Shown: positions 34,811 to 47,107 of the stretch, piece after piece
Position numbering within the stretch: position 1 is the stretch's first letter
How the letters are laid out: each line of letters opens with the position of its first letter
Origin: Papaver somniferum
Lineage: Eukaryota; Streptophyta; Magnoliopsida; Ranunculales; Papaveraceae
DNA: 64,000 bases
Direction of reading: 5' to 3'
Assembly: GCF_003573695.1 (NCBI RefSeq)
Contig: NC_039359.1
Coordinates: 138,905,939-138,969,938, forward strand
Made by a program: the position numbers and the translations under genes
The notes under the pieces: generated by a model
Told to the model about the DNA's origin: nothing
Seen by the model: only the letters and a program-made list of their open reading frames with translations
Database searches by the model: none

Positions 34811-34842
<32 letters not shown>
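34811..34842. repeat. (TA)n microsatellite in element A
   Basis: About fifteen TA dinucleotides in a row, in the noncoding gap between the gag-like frame and the small second frame of A. Confidence 0.95.
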
Positions 34843-34844
<2 letters not shown>

Positions 34845-34894
34845 GTGTTCCAGAAGTGCAAAAAGATTTTCTAAAAGTTTTTTTTTTGTGCACA

Positions 34895-35167
34895 ATGGAG
34901 GGAAGCAACAAGGTTAATGATGTTGAGTTTTGTCTTATTGATATCTCGTGCTTTCATGATCTTGATCATGAAAACGAAGACAAACTACCAGTTAAGATTT
35001 CTTCACAACTGGTAGGAAATCTTCTTGGAGATTTTAAGGTCGTTCAAGAACAAGTCAGTATCGCAACGAGGAACCTTGTCTACCTAAAAGGCGAACTAAG
35101 GAAGGCAACTGAGGAACTCATTCTTATTCAATCACTGGTTGCAGACAGGATTTACTTTTTCGTCTGA
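34895..35167 (+). CDS. A small second frame, unknown 90-residue protein
   Basis: An ATG-started 90-codon frame (MEGSNKVNDVEF) lies downstream of gag. It is acidic at first, then helix-prone (QLVGNLLGDFKVVQEQVS and LKGELRKATEELILIQ), which suggests a coiled coil. Element B has a degraded counterpart at about 9002-9322 on the opposite strand, at the same place relative to the 3' end. No known domain is visible. In SIRE-type elements a third frame often follows pol; whether this is such a remnant is only a guess. Confidence 0.35.
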   Translation: MEGSNKVNDVEFCLIDISCFHDLDHENEDKLPVKISSQLVGNLLGDFKVVQEQVSIATRNLVYLKGELRKATEELILIQSLVADRIYFFV

Positions 35168-36960
35168 TCTTGGTTCTAGTATGTTTCCTAATATGTCTCC
35201 TTTTTGGATTCGTTGGAAGAATAACTAGTGCTTTGAATCGCGAAGATTGTGACTACACATAGCTTTTTTTCCATCTTCTTATGTTATTTTTTAGGTTTAT
35301 TGGTTTTTAAATTCTAAAAATATTTGGAGGATGATATTATTGCAGTATTAATCTGTTTTGAAGTATTGCAATATTTTTATGGGATATGGATTATTTGCGT
35401 CTGTGAACTTGAAGGTCCCATATTGTGTCAAAAGTAAAGTCGTTCATAAATTGATATTCGTATTTATGAAATGACGAATGGACTTTTGACAATTACAAAA
35501 GTTATGCCTATGCAGTCATTTATTTGATGGAAAATAGGATGAAATCTTTTGTTTGACAAGGATAAAGTCTATTATGTCGTTATGCAAATAGTGATGGAAA
35601 ATAGAATAGATCCTTGTATGTTATCCACGGTATTGATCTTCATTGATCCTTTTTATTATGTTTTACCGTGAAGGCTTCATTGTGTATCTTATGTTGAGCA
35701 CCTTACAACTATGTCGATTAATATTGGCCTTGTTGGTTGTTCTAGGAGATGCTATATGTTGAGCATTCTTGAACTAAATTAATCATCTTGATTGGCTATT
35801 TAGTTATTTGCTCCGAAAGTCTTCTTTTGTCGAGCAAAATTTTTTGATAATTAAATTGATTGCTTCGGTGATTAGTTTGGTTGTGTATTCCAATTAGATT
35901 AATTATAGGTTCTCTTGTAATTAATCTAGTTGAGTTTTTCATATATTCCATAAGTTCTTGTGTTGAGTATATGAACGATTATACTAATCATGTTCTATTG
36001 GTTGATATAGTCGTATATTCCGTAAGGTTTTCCTTATGTTGAGTATTTGAACGATTAAGGTAGTCATATCCGTGTGGTTATCTTAGTTGTATCTCCGTGA
36101 GTTTTCTTATGTTGAGCACAATCAATTAAATTAATCACTTTTGTTGTTTGATTTAGTTGCGTATTCCGATTAAATTAATCATGGGTTTACTTGTGATTAA
36201 TTTGGTTGAGTTTTGGATATAAAAAATCATTTCCATGGTTTTTGGTGTCCAATTAAAAAATCCTTCTTTTCTTTCGAAATTAAGGTCGCTCTTGTTGTTC
36301 TTTCGGGAAAGGTATCAAATGGGGGAGAGTTCATTTGAACTTGTGCTTAATGGTAATATCTTGCGGGGTGTGCGGCTGTGGAATTTTATAGGGGTTATCT
36401 TGTATCTTAAAACTCCTTGATGAATGCATTTAGCTTCGGCTTTATGATTGCATCTAAATTAAGTTGGTATGTATTTTTCCTTTTAGTCTATGAAATGTCT
36501 CTTGTGGAAATTTCGTTATGATCCAGTTCTTTTACCTTTGCCAATTTTATTGACAAAAAGGGGGAGAAATAATGTAGTTCACACTACAAATACATATGGT
36601 TTTCGGATCATTGTGTAAGGGGGAGTGGTTTCCATGATCGAGATGGAGTATTGACTAAGGGGGAGTAATACATATCACCATAGTATTGTTGTTAAAGTCG
36701 TGATGCAATTGGAATTTGATGTTACATAATGATACTATGACACTGTATAATAATGATCGAGAATCTCGATTTCTCTCATTGTTATATCTACGGATCTTCA
36801 ACAATGGTGGTGCTAAACTTACAACCTTTGGGATCATTGGAGTACTTGGAAGGACGAAGATTTCAAGGAACGTTGAAGATTAGACTATGGAATAGGAGCC
36901 ACTAAAGTTTATCTTTTTTGTATTCCATATGTATTAATAGTTTTGACACTAAAATTGACA
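35168..36960 (+). other. A 3' noncoding region: ~73-bp repeats and extra purine tracts
   Basis: Between about 35680 and 36130 the phrase TTATGTTGAG with variants recurs near 35692, 35754, 35829, 35958, 36036 and 36109, each following a TCCGTAAGTTTT-like stretch. The block corresponds to 7870-8520 of B in reverse. Downstream, purine tracts AAGGGGGAG occur near 36558, 36618 and 36657 before the real one at 36961-36970. Confidence 0.7.
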
Positions 36961-36970
36961 AAGGGGGAGA
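36961..36970 (+). other. A polypurine tract
   Basis: AAGGGGGAGA, followed by TT and then the 3' LTR start at 36972. Confidence 0.9.
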
Positions 36971-36971
36971 T

Positions 36972-39379
36972 TGTTAGAGCATAGCTCGGTCGACCTCGCA
37001 TGCGTTGCTATATCAAGCATGTTTGTCAATGTTAGTGATCAAAACTACGAGTATTGATTTTTAGTATATTATAGCTAAGTCTCGGACTAGGATAGAAAAG
37101 TGTAGTTGAGCTCAAGGACTTCATGGCGATTCATCATACAACAACGAAGATCTACTCAAGGAACCGTGAAACTTCATCAACAAAAAGGTATGTGGAGACT
37201 TGAACTTGTCTATCACTCAAAAGTCTATCTATTATATCTCCTACTTCTTATGAGACAAAAAGTCGTATGCTATATAGACTGGATCATACACATTTGACAT
37301 TTCGAACTGAGTATTCACTACTTATCTTTTTCTCGAAATCGTGTGTTGGTAAAGCGTTTCGCTTTAATCAAGTTTATCTTCACCTAGTGACGAAAGTCAT
37401 GAAAAGTTTCAATTACTTTGAGAATTGCTCTGACGTGAAACGGTCTGTGAATAACGGCTATATAGCGTCCTCTAAGAATGTCTCAATGATTGGAATGAGA
37501 GTTTAGATTACATAACCATGTATTCCTTAATCCGAAGTTTTCAAACTTTGTTGATTGAGAGAAGCCGGAGGAATTGGCTTTGCCAAGTCCTCGCGAACTC
37601 AGTTTACAAACTCAGTCCGCGAATCGAGGGAAGTTCTCTTGCCGAGAATTTATGCTGGGATTTTCCAAAAACACGTTTGCGTGTTAAGTCCGCGAACCTA
37701 GTCCTCGAATTGGCGGAAGTCTTTTTGCCGAGATTTTCTGCTGAGTTTGGAAAACTCTACCGGTTGCCTTAAGTCCGCGAACTTGTTTGTGAGCTTAAGT
37801 GGTTATGATCCAAAGATGTGATATGAACATGAAACTTAAATTACTAAGGAATGCTTTATGCAAACCGTGTCTATAAAGTTCATGAGCCGATTCATCGAAT
37901 CGAATCATCTTTGTTTCAATTGTGTCTTGTGTAGTTACATAAGATCTCATAGAAATTGAACAACTCTCTAACTAGTTCATTTAAGTCAATTGAACTAGTT
38001 ATGGTGAAGAAGAACTAGGTTATTATAAATTGCTCATATGGTTAACCTTTTGGGTTACTATGTTGAACCAACATACACGTACACGTTTGGGCATGGTTTT
38101 CACAAACCCAGTAAGCGTCTACCCAAGTGTGTGTGACAAGCTAAGTTTTTGATCTAACGGTTGAGAAATATTAGCTTGAATCTAAATCAGGTTTTCATCT
38201 AACGGTGAATATGGATTTCTTTGTAACTAAGGAAAAATCTTGATTTGAAGGCTATATAAAGGAGACATCTAGCATTGTGCAAAACTAATCCCCACACGCT
38301 TGCGTGATACTAGTGCGCTCGCTAGAGTCGATTCTCCTTTAACCTTTGGTTTTATTCTCTAAAACTAGGTTAACGACTTAAAGACTTCATTGGGATTGTG
38401 AAGCCAGACCGATACTACTTTTATCGTAGTTGTGTGATCTGATCTTGCATCTTCTATCGTACGAGTACAATCTATTGATTGGATTGATATCGTGAGAGTT
38501 CTCCGATAGGCAAGATAAAGAAGTCGCAAAAATCTTCGCCTCACTGTTTGTGATTCCTCGACAAACCGCTTGTGTAGTCAAGAAGGATTGTTGAGAGGTG
38601 ATTTATTAATCTAGGTTGTTCTTCGGGAATATAAGACCGGATTACCAATTGGTTCCTGTTCACCTTGATTTTATATCTTAAGACGGAACAAAACCTAGGG
38701 TTTTTCTGTGGGATACAGATTTATCCTTTGATAGATTTTTCTGTGTGAGACAGATTTGTTTATTATCAAGTCTGCGATTTTGGGTTGCAGCAACTCTTGG
38801 TTGTGGGTGAGATCAGCTAAGGGAATCAAGTGCGCAGTATCCTGCTGGGATCATAGGCGTCGGAGTAACTCTGTACCTTGAATCGGTGGAAGACTGATTG
38901 GGGTTCAACTATAGTCCAGTCCGAAGTTAGCTTGTAGTAGGCTAGTGTCTGTAGCGGCTTAATACAGTGTGTATTCAATCTGGACTAGGTCCCGGGGTTT
39001 TTCTGCATTTTCGGTTTCCTCGTTAACAAAACTTCTGGTGTTTGTGTTATTTATTTTCCGCATTATATTTTATATAATTGAAATAATACAGGTTGTGCGT
39101 TAAGAACATCAATTTAATCTTTGGTTGTTGATTGATATTGATTGATCCTTGGATATTGGTCTTTGGTACCGTCCAAGTTATTCCTTGTGTTTTATTAAGA
39201 CTCACTATTATTTTAGCTTGAGTAAATCAAAACAAGTGAGAGATATTTACTCCTTGAGATAATCTAATCTAGATTGAGTCTGAGTGTCTAGTTGATTCTC
39301 TAGCAAAGTATTTCGGAATTTGTCCATACAGATTGTTAATTGAATTATTGGGTGGTGTTGTTAGACCCCCGCTTTTTCA
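36972..39379 (+). repeat. A 3' LTR (2408 bp)
   Basis: Pair of 30727-33122, followed by TSD ATGTG at 39380-39384. The AGTCCGCGAACT cluster (about 37580-37790) is shorter and more decayed than in the 5' LTR. Confidence 0.95.
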
Positions 39380-39384
39380 ATGTG

Positions 39385-40527
39385 GACTTTATATATCATG
39401 AAAATCAGGTGGTTACAACATGAAAACCTCCCCATCAGAATCTCTACGAAGAAACGCATTGCTAATTTTAAGTTATGTATTTCACTAATCAAAATTAACG
39501 GTTAGAGAGAGTCTAAGATAAATCAATGTCTTCTTGTTGGTGATAACCTTAAGCCACCAAACGAGATTTATACCTATAGATTAAACCATCAGGCTTATGT
39601 TTAATCCGAAAACCCCACTTGTACCCAATAACATTTTAAGAAGCATATAGACGAATAAGTGACCAAGTGTTAGCATCAATCAAATATTTTTTTTTCAACC
39701 TGCATTGATGCTCTCCATGGTGGATACTTGAGAAAAAAAAATCGGAAGATATGAATTAGGTAGAATATATATGTTGAGTAACAAATAAAGCCTTTGGTTT
39801 GTAAAAGATATTCTTATATCGAGTGATCATAAAATGAGTATAGATGATGAAATAACATGTGGTACAGAGGAAAGTGGTATAAAAATTGTAGCAAGTTGAG
39901 GGACTGAAGGAACGGTTGGAATGTGAGTCTCAGGAAAATGTGTTGGTACCAACTACCAAATATTGTAACTCACTAAAAGATGGGATAACCATGGGTTCTA
40001 CTGAATAACTTGAAATTGTAATATATTAGCTAAAAATGTGCAAATGAAGACTTCTTCAATCCCATATGATGAAAAATATACGTAATTAGTTGGATCTAGA
40101 CATTGATAACCTTTGTTTTGGTTGTTATATCCCAAGAAGACACCATGCTTACTACGAGGTTCAATCTAGGAAGAATATATGGACGTGGGTAATATATGCA
40201 ACCGAATAGTCTGGAACTTTGTTATAAAGCATTTCAAAAGGGAATATAATACCAAGTGATCAAGTAGGAAATCTACCGACCAAATTATTTTCAGTGGGAA
40301 AAGCTTTGAACCAAAAAGAATCACATTTTTGGTTGAAGTGAGAGCGTTCTTGTAAGATCAATAAGGTGTCTATTCTTCGACTAAGTCATCCCATTTTGTT
40401 GTTGCTTATGAGGGAAAGGGAGTTCATGAATTATTTCAGGTTGAACAAGATAGAGTCTCAATTTATTTTTGACGAACTCACCGCCACCATCATTGTGAAT
40501 GGTCTTTATTTAACAATTAATAGACTT
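39385..40527 (-). pseudogene. F pol middle part: RT start and integrase end
   Basis: Minus-strand reading from 40527 down gives the integrase end (GGGEFVKNKLRLYL, HKQQQNGM near 40400-40500), then the chaperone-like stretch HGVFLGYNNQNKGY (about 40100-40150), then near 39570-39700 the RT start (YKWGFRIKHKPDG, YRYKSRLVA, then a QQEDIDLS-like stretch). This is standard copia order. Stops are frequent. The piece is bounded by element A on the left and element G on the right (TSD GACTT at 40523-40527). Confidence 0.85.
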
Positions 40528-40687
40528 TGTTGTAGGGCTTACAACCCACAGATGTGCGGCCCAACTAGGAACCTAGGGTTTCCATTTACATATATATAAA
40601 GGATATTGTATCCATGTAACTCTATTATCCTGATCAATAGAAATCTCTCATTGTCTCTTTACTTTCTCCATATTTTCCACTGCAACA
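40528..40687 (+). repeat. G 5' LTR (160 bp)
   Basis: Pairs with 46621-46772. It includes a TATA-like ACATATATATAAAGG, with the CA end at 40686-40687. Confidence 0.95.
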
Positions 40688-43590
40688 CGTTATCATGCAC
40701 GACTCTACCAACTGGTGCGATTTTTTTTTTCTTCGTTCAAGATTGGTTATGGATTATTCCTTGAATAATAGCGTGGTTCTGATCCTATTTGTTTATCATC
40801 ATGGATGCGTTACCAGGTATTTCTTTTGAACAAATAAATTTCGTTTTCGTAGTATATATTAGGGTTCCCCAAACGTATGATTATAAAACATAGAGATTTC
40901 ACTGTTAGATTTTCATGAAAACCCAATCAGTCATTACGTACTATGTTAAAATTTCAATTAAATCGGAATATGATGCAATCTCCAAAACCTGCGGTTAATA
41001 AAACTGCGTACGTTCAGAAAAACCCTAATATTTAACAGCGTCGAAAAACCTAAGTTTTGAGAATTTAAAGCGTTGGATTATGCTATATATTTGGTATGTT
41101 TTGTATATTATTCTTGGTGAGATATTTTAAAAATTTAATAAAGATCCAACCATGAAAATACTCAAAAGTACGTGATATTTTCAACTGTGTCCGCAGAAAC
41201 GCTAATTAGAACAATCATACGGAGTCATGGATAAGTTTTTAGCTAGCCGTTGGATTGAGTTGAAATTCTATTATGTTTGTCGAAACATTATTATGAAGTT
41301 ACTGTAAAAAATTTATAATCATCGGAGATGTTTACAATTGTGTTTTTGATCACTAAAGTTGGATGATGAAATTTCCAATTTTAGGGTTAACAATATGTTT
41401 TGGGCTCATATGCTAATAGTTTCAAGGTTATTACCAATGGGCCTGAGCACTTCATATATAATGGAACATACATGTGGAATTTTGTTAACCATAACATAGA
41501 CAACCCAATGGACCAGGCATTGACCAATCCGTTGACTGGGTTCTGATTAAACCAACTCGAATAAAATTTAACCTTTTGGACTCAGAAGTACTTGAGCGTC
41601 ATTAAAAAGCATCTGATACAGAAGTAAATTGTATCTACAAGGTATTTACTTCCATCATGAAAACCTTCAACCAATGACGATGCATTTTTCAAAAGATGAA
41701 GGCATAACTTCTACGTTTTAAGGCAACATATTGATTTCAGACGATGGAATGCTCTGAAGGAAGTTTTTGAAACATTCATGAAATTTTTCCCCCGAAAATT
41801 TGAATGTCCATTGGAATTTGAAACACTTGTAATATTGGCTCAAGTAGTAACAATACAAAGTAAATGTATTTACTGAGCATGAGACAGAGACGTAATTCTG
41901 ATTCATTGGAATGAGAGTTGGATGCTTGGTATAAACATTTACTGAGTATGGTACAAGTGATGGAAAAAGTATCATATAATAGCAGCCTACTACAAGATAT
42001 ATAGAGAGTTCAAATGACAACAAACTCACTATATGTTAAAAGAAGGCCATACCCCCGCTTGTCAACTTCAGTGGCAATAAGAAACTTGCCCAATTAATAT
42101 ACTTACATTTTGTTAAGTTTTTATTAATTATCTTTATTCAACTGAATTTTGTATGATTTGATCCTGGACTATTGGTTGTATGGTAGTTTAGTAAACATTT
42201 TTTTTTCAAGTTAAAATAAAGAACTTTTTTATGCGAAGAACTAAATTCATAGTTTGTACTTATGAAATGAAAAGTATATCATTTCCATGAGACTGAAATA
42301 CTCGAAATCACCTGAGATATACTCATAAGTACTTGAGTTAAAAAGATCATTCGTACATTATGATGAAAAGTATATCATCCTCATGAATTGTAACACTCTA
42401 AAGTAAATGAGATGAATTTTCTTTTTTTACGTAATAAGGCCACACCACTTATTACACGAAGCTCTTAAGGAAATATATTAAACTTCTTATTGAATTGTTT
42501 CCTTATGTAATACCATGCGATGATTGGATCATTACAGATAATAGCCGAACGAAAAAAAAAATGCTCAATCTTTGTTACATAATTAGTAAAAGTTACATGA
42601 GCTCTATAAGAACCAAGAGCTAGTCACACTTTGTTAAGTTTCTACGAAGTCTGTGCAAATGTTTATTGAACGAAAACTAACCGTGAGAATGGGAATGCAT
42701 CTACAAACTACCTCCAATGACTGTGAAAGGAATCACATTTTAGAGAAAATAATGAGTCAATTAGTTTAGTGAACTGTAAATCACTAATACTTGAATAATT
42801 GACAATATAATGTTGGGAATTGACTCACTCATGTTTTGGCATAACCATAAAGACACTTTGGTTGTGATATGATGTTTTGTTTTGAAAGAACTCAAATGGA
42901 CAACCTTTTATTTGAGTTAACAAGAAAATGGGAATCATAAAGATTGAAAGAATGCAAAGTCACGGCATCTCTCATAATCAACTCTTTCTAAAGTACCAGA
43001 AACACCACCTCCCCTCCCATTATGCTTTTAAAGTAATAAAACATGTAACTTATTTTACAAAGTCATTCTTTAGTAAAAAGGATTGAGACCATCCTAAGAT
43101 GCAAATGGTAAACAACCCATTTTTTTCAAAAGAAACAAGGTTATATTTGTGGACATATCCATACAGAACGCGGTCCATTCAAGCGATTTAAGGCTCTGAT
43201 GGATAATTCAAAGTGTTGAAATTAATTATTGTTCACAAGAAATTATGCGTTTTTGAAACAATTCTAGCACATATTATACAATTTAAGGTCTCGCCAACGT
43301 TGTTATTGCTAGATATTAACATCAAAATGACTTGATGGATATTGCATGTTTAATAGGATCATTGAAGAGCATCATATACCCCATGGTCTCGCAGACGCTA
43401 CCACCATAGGTTATATATGGTGTCTAAGGATAGGTTATGCGTAACAACCTTCCTACAAATCCTTGGGGGATATGCAATATAATACGCATATTCACTTATT
43501 CGTTTTAGAACCCACAATTAGTCAACCATTTTTGCGTACCAGTTGGTAACTGGTTATAAGCCTGACATTTTTGTTCTTACGCATTTTTGG
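40688..43590 (+). other. G 5' internal region, gag not recognisable
   Basis: PBS-like sequence then about 2.9 kb where gag and protease should lie. Stops are dense in all frames and no zinc knuckle or UBN2 motif could be recovered by eye. Confidence 0.55.
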
Positions 43591-43599
43591 TTGCACTAT

Positions 43600-45120
43600 A
43601 TATGTGCCATTACGAGTCAACATCGTACTATGATGGGTCACGAAAATGATTAAGTAATATTGTTGGATATTTACTCTCAACAATTATCCGCATTTTAAAA
43701 CCTTTGGCAGGAGATCTCTTACCGCTAGATTTGCGGGTTATCACTTTAATGAGACAGTCTTCCCGTCATTAGGGGGAGATAAGAAAAAGTATTTTCTAAG
43801 GGAACAATTTGAATCGTCGTGGTGTGTTCCCACTGTGTCTCATATTTATTATTGTACTCCACAAATGTAAATGTGAAGTGAAAAAATAATCGATTTTCAG
43901 AATGTACATTGATGCCGCTAAAGTGATGAGATCACACATACCAGCTGCAAACCTACTTGCAAGGTTACAAATCCTCAATAAGGGATATACACCGTAGACT
44001 AAGGTGTTGCAACTACACTTAGTGGAAGTGTGGTTGAGGTCGTGGATCCATAAAGGAAGTTGGAGAGACCACTTGGTTCGAGCAATCCTCACCTAGAAAG
44101 GAAGTAGGTGAGGAAGGAACAACTTACTTATATCATCAGAAATCATCTCATAAGATTTTCTCTGAATATGTCCATGAATCAAACTGGAGGACGCTCCGAA
44201 GTTTAATGATTCCAGAGAACAATGACATCCCAAGTGGATTATGAGAATGCTCACGAGTCAATGGAAATATCATGCGAGCATATTGATGATTAATTTCATA
44301 TACACTTAAGAAAATAGAGCAAGATAAGATCGAACCAAGCTCCTTGTTGCTTAATGTCAACGAAGAGCATATTTGGCCTATAGAATCCAGGTAAAACTTG
44401 GGTCTTTGACAAATATACAGGTATTTGGTGTGGTAGTGCTAACCAACCAAGTGTAAATCCCATTGGACATACATGATTAATTTGTCACAAAGCATAATGA
44501 GAAGAAAGAAGTTTTAAAGGATAAAGACTCGCCTTGTGGTGCGAGGTTTCTCACAAAGCCCTGGAATTATTCTCTTGTAATGAAAGTTATAGCATTCCGC
44601 TACTTAGTTATCTTGGTAATTTCAAAGGACTTGAAATGCAGCATATGTATGTGGTTGTTACGAATCTCTAAAAGAATCAAGAGATAGCAGATATTTACAA
44701 AAGTACTTGATAGCCTTTTGTTTCCTAAATCAAGTGACTCTAAACCACAAAGTGCATTTACAGTTAGATATAACGCTCACTTATAGATTGAAGCAATCAG
44801 GCGGATGTGGTATACCCGTCTAAGCGACTATTTGATTTGGAGGGGATAGACAAGTAAGTTATTTTCATTGCATATTCACAAGAAATTTCCTGATTTGGAA
44901 TTGTAGCTATCTATGTCGATGATACAGACATGATGGGTACTCTTGATATAATAAGAGACCTTAAAAGAATTTGAAATCCAAATTTTAGATGAAAAATCTG
45001 GGAAAGCTCGACCGAATACTGAGCTTGTGGTATATTATTCCACCAGTTTGCATATATTTAAAGTTGTCAGGCAATTTAATAAAGATATGCATCCTGATAG
45101 CACTCCCATGATGAGTCGAG
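43600..45120 (+). pseudogene. G pol: integrase end to reverse transcriptase, decayed
   Basis: At about 43715-43790 one frame reads ARF then HFNETVFPSLGGDKK, the linker common in one class of plant copia elements. RT start appears near 44515-44575 (RTLVVRGFSQSPGI, equal to K.RLVAQGFSQRPGIDY). The catalytic box appears at about 44905-44935 as AIYVDDTDMMGT (YVDD intact). Next comes a stretch near 45080-45115 matching the PMV.RSL region. Many stops and shifts show it has been dead for long. RNase H is not clear downstream. Confidence 0.82.
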
Positions 45121-45439
45121 GTTCAATGTTAGTAAGTGACCATTTTGTCTAAAGGAAGACGACGAAGATGTGTTGGGGATGAAATTCCCATATCTAAGTA
45201 CAATATCCGCATTATTGTACTTAGTACCGTAATATACTCGATTAAATTTTACATTCTCGGGGAACTTGTTAGATAGATATAGCTCAGCGCCAACACAACG
45301 TATTTGGAATGGTACAATGAATGTAATCATGTACTTAATAGTAACCATTGACATGATTTTGTTTTATCCTTGCAAAGACATAAAAAGGAATGCTAAAGGA
45401 ACTGCAATCCAAAGGTTGTTGATTATGAAGGAACAATAA

Positions 45440-46600
45440 TCTCTTCTCCAACGAAAGTAATCAGGGGGAGATATGGTAGACTATTTTCTAAGTCATTACC
45501 GATATTCAGTTTCGAAAAGTACATGACTAAAGGAACTATCTGGAACAACTCTGAAAGTAATCAGGGGGAGATGCCGACATCAGGGGGAGGATCCAAGGAT
45601 ATGATGTCGACATATTTTACTTCGAAATTGAAGATATGTTGTACTCTTTTTCCCTTCGATCGAGAATAGTTTTTCCCATAGGGTTTTGTTACTCGACAAG
45701 GTTTTTAGCGAGAAAACACTAAAAACATCAAGTATGTTTAACTTTGAAGACACAGAGATCACGGTTGATATTACTGAAAATATCTGAATCAAAGAAATGA
45801 AACGCGATATTCTCTTAAGCAACGTAACTTCCAGAATCAACAACATGGTCTTATAAACATTCAAGTCACCAAAGTAAAGTGTGATAAACTCCTTTCGAAT
45901 GCATTAGACTAATAAAAATTATCTGACATCAGAGGGAGCATCTAATGGTATGTTGAACCATTTTTCCTTCACCGAGGTTGCTTTTTCCCATAGGGTTTTG
46001 TTACTCGGCAAGGTGTTTAATGAGACAACAACAAACACCGGGAATGTAATTTCCCAGCTAAGGTTATTGTCTTTCCCATGAGGATCTTCTGCCTTAGGAG
46101 TTGTGAAGCACCTAGTCAACTTCAGCGGAGCAAAGTGATCATCTGCAACGGATCACCTTTACTTGCATCTGTCACGTTGTACTCTTTTCCCTTCGTCAAG
46201 GTTTTATCCCACTGGGTTTTCCTTGTCAAGATTTTAATGAGGCAACGTATATGCATCCAACTATGTTCTAAGTTTACTTAATATTGTACTCTTTTTATTT
46301 AGTTCATGTTTTGTCCCTCTGAGTTAGCCTGACGAAGTTTTAACGAGACAATTAACTTAGACTCGTCGATCTTTGAAGATCGTATTGCATGTGATGAACT
46401 ACATGTAAAGTACGAGACAACATGTGAAGTACTACATGTGAAGAGTTGTACCAAGGTTTTCCCCACTGGTATTTTCCTTATCAAAGTTTTAACGAGGAAA
46501 TTGATTTCGGCACAAGTCACCAAGGAGAGGACAACATTTGAAGAACTATATTCGAAGAATTTTATATGAAGCACTGTATACGGAGTTCTATTGGACCACA
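45440..46600 (+). repeat. G 3' degenerate tandem repeats and multiple GGGGGAG tracts
   Basis: A roughly 75-bp phrase ('GTTGTACTCTTTT..CCCTTCG', 'TTTCCCAYAGGGTTTT', 'TCAAGGTTTTAACGAGGCAA') recurs in varied form at about 45640-45720, 45950-46030, 46170-46255, 46285-46355 and 46440-46505. Purine tracts CAGGGGGAGAT lie near 45460, 45563 and 45583. This layout is known from plant copia 3' regions. Confidence 0.82.
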
Positions 46601-46607
46601 CAAGGGG

Positions 46608-46620
46608 GAGTGTTGTAGGG
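46608..46620 (+). other. G polypurine tract
   Basis: ACACAAGGGGGAG directly before the 3' LTR at 46621. Confidence 0.88.
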
Positions 46621-46772
46621 CTTACAACCCACGGATGTGCGGCCCAACTAGGAACCTAGGATTTCCCTTTACATATATATATAAAGGATATTGTATCCAT
46701 GTAACTTTATTATCCTGATCAATAGAAATATCTCATTGTCTCTTTACTTTCTCCATATTTTCCACTGCAACA
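46621..46772 (+). repeat. G 3' LTR (152 bp)
   Basis: Near-identical to 40528-40687 apart from a few substitutions and length change in the TATA-like run. Right TSD GACTT at 46773-46777. Confidence 0.95.
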
Positions 46773-46777
46773 GACTT

Positions 46778-47100
46778 CTTAATATAGGTCTTGAAATGAA
46801 TAAAAATTGTTTGAAAGTCAGAATTGACTGAAAGAGGATATATCCAACAAAATTTCGTGTAGTTATCTATAATAGTAACATAGTATACATAAGCCAAAAA
46901 AAGAAAAAACTGGTACATGACCTTAAACTATGTATCATCTCAGGAGGATGAGATGATACAAAATTAGTTAAACTGAAGGGTTTTCTTATCACTCCTAGCT
47001 AGTTGACAATCTTTGCAAAATAAGGGTGTACAAGAGATGTCATACAAGTTAAGATCCTTGCAAACTTAATCCAAAGAATAAAATAAGGGATGTCCAAGTC
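46778..47100 (-). pseudogene. F integrase core, first half
   Basis: Minus-strand reading gives CKDCQLARSDK (zinc-binding end) followed by YYVTIIDNYTKFCWIYPL (about 46840-46900), equal to the copia integrase YYV.FIDDYSR..WIYPL; the first catalytic Asp region reads IDN. It continues to 46778, where element G interrupts it. The next part is at 40527 downward. Confidence 0.85.
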
Positions 47101-47107
47101 GTTTGTG

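Larger units (their letters stand above)
30727..39379 (+). mobile_element. Element A: complete SIRE-like non-autonomous copia element
   Basis: A is 8653 bp with LTRs 30727-33122 and 36972-39379 (TGTTAGAGCATAGC...CCCCGCTTTTTCA) and TSD ATGTG at 30722-30726 and 39380-39384. A PBS (TGGTATCATAGCAGG) follows the 5' LTR at 33125, and AAAGGGGGAGA precedes the 3' LTR. The 3.8-kb interior encodes only the C-terminal half of a Gag with one zinc knuckle and a small extra frame. Protease, integrase, RT and RNase H are absent. The 3' interior matches B, read in reverse. The LTRs differ by scattered substitutions and a roughly 30-bp gap in the 5' LTR (near 32728), so A is older than D. It sits in element F. 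Confidence 0.95.
40528..46772 (+). mobile_element. Element G: degraded Ty1/copia element with short LTRs
   Basis: G is 6245 bp with LTRs 40528-40687 and 46621-46772 (TGTTGTAGGGCTTACAACCC...CCACTGCAACA) and TSD GACTT at 40523-40527 and 46773-46777. A tract CAAGGGGGAG precedes the 3' LTR. The sequence after the 5' LTR (CGTTATCATGCACGA) resembles the ACGTTATCAGCACGA site of many plant copia elements. The interior keeps recognisable integrase-to-RT remnants but no intact frame. Its last 1 kb contains a five-unit degenerate repeat. It interrupts the integrase of F. Confidence 0.95.
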
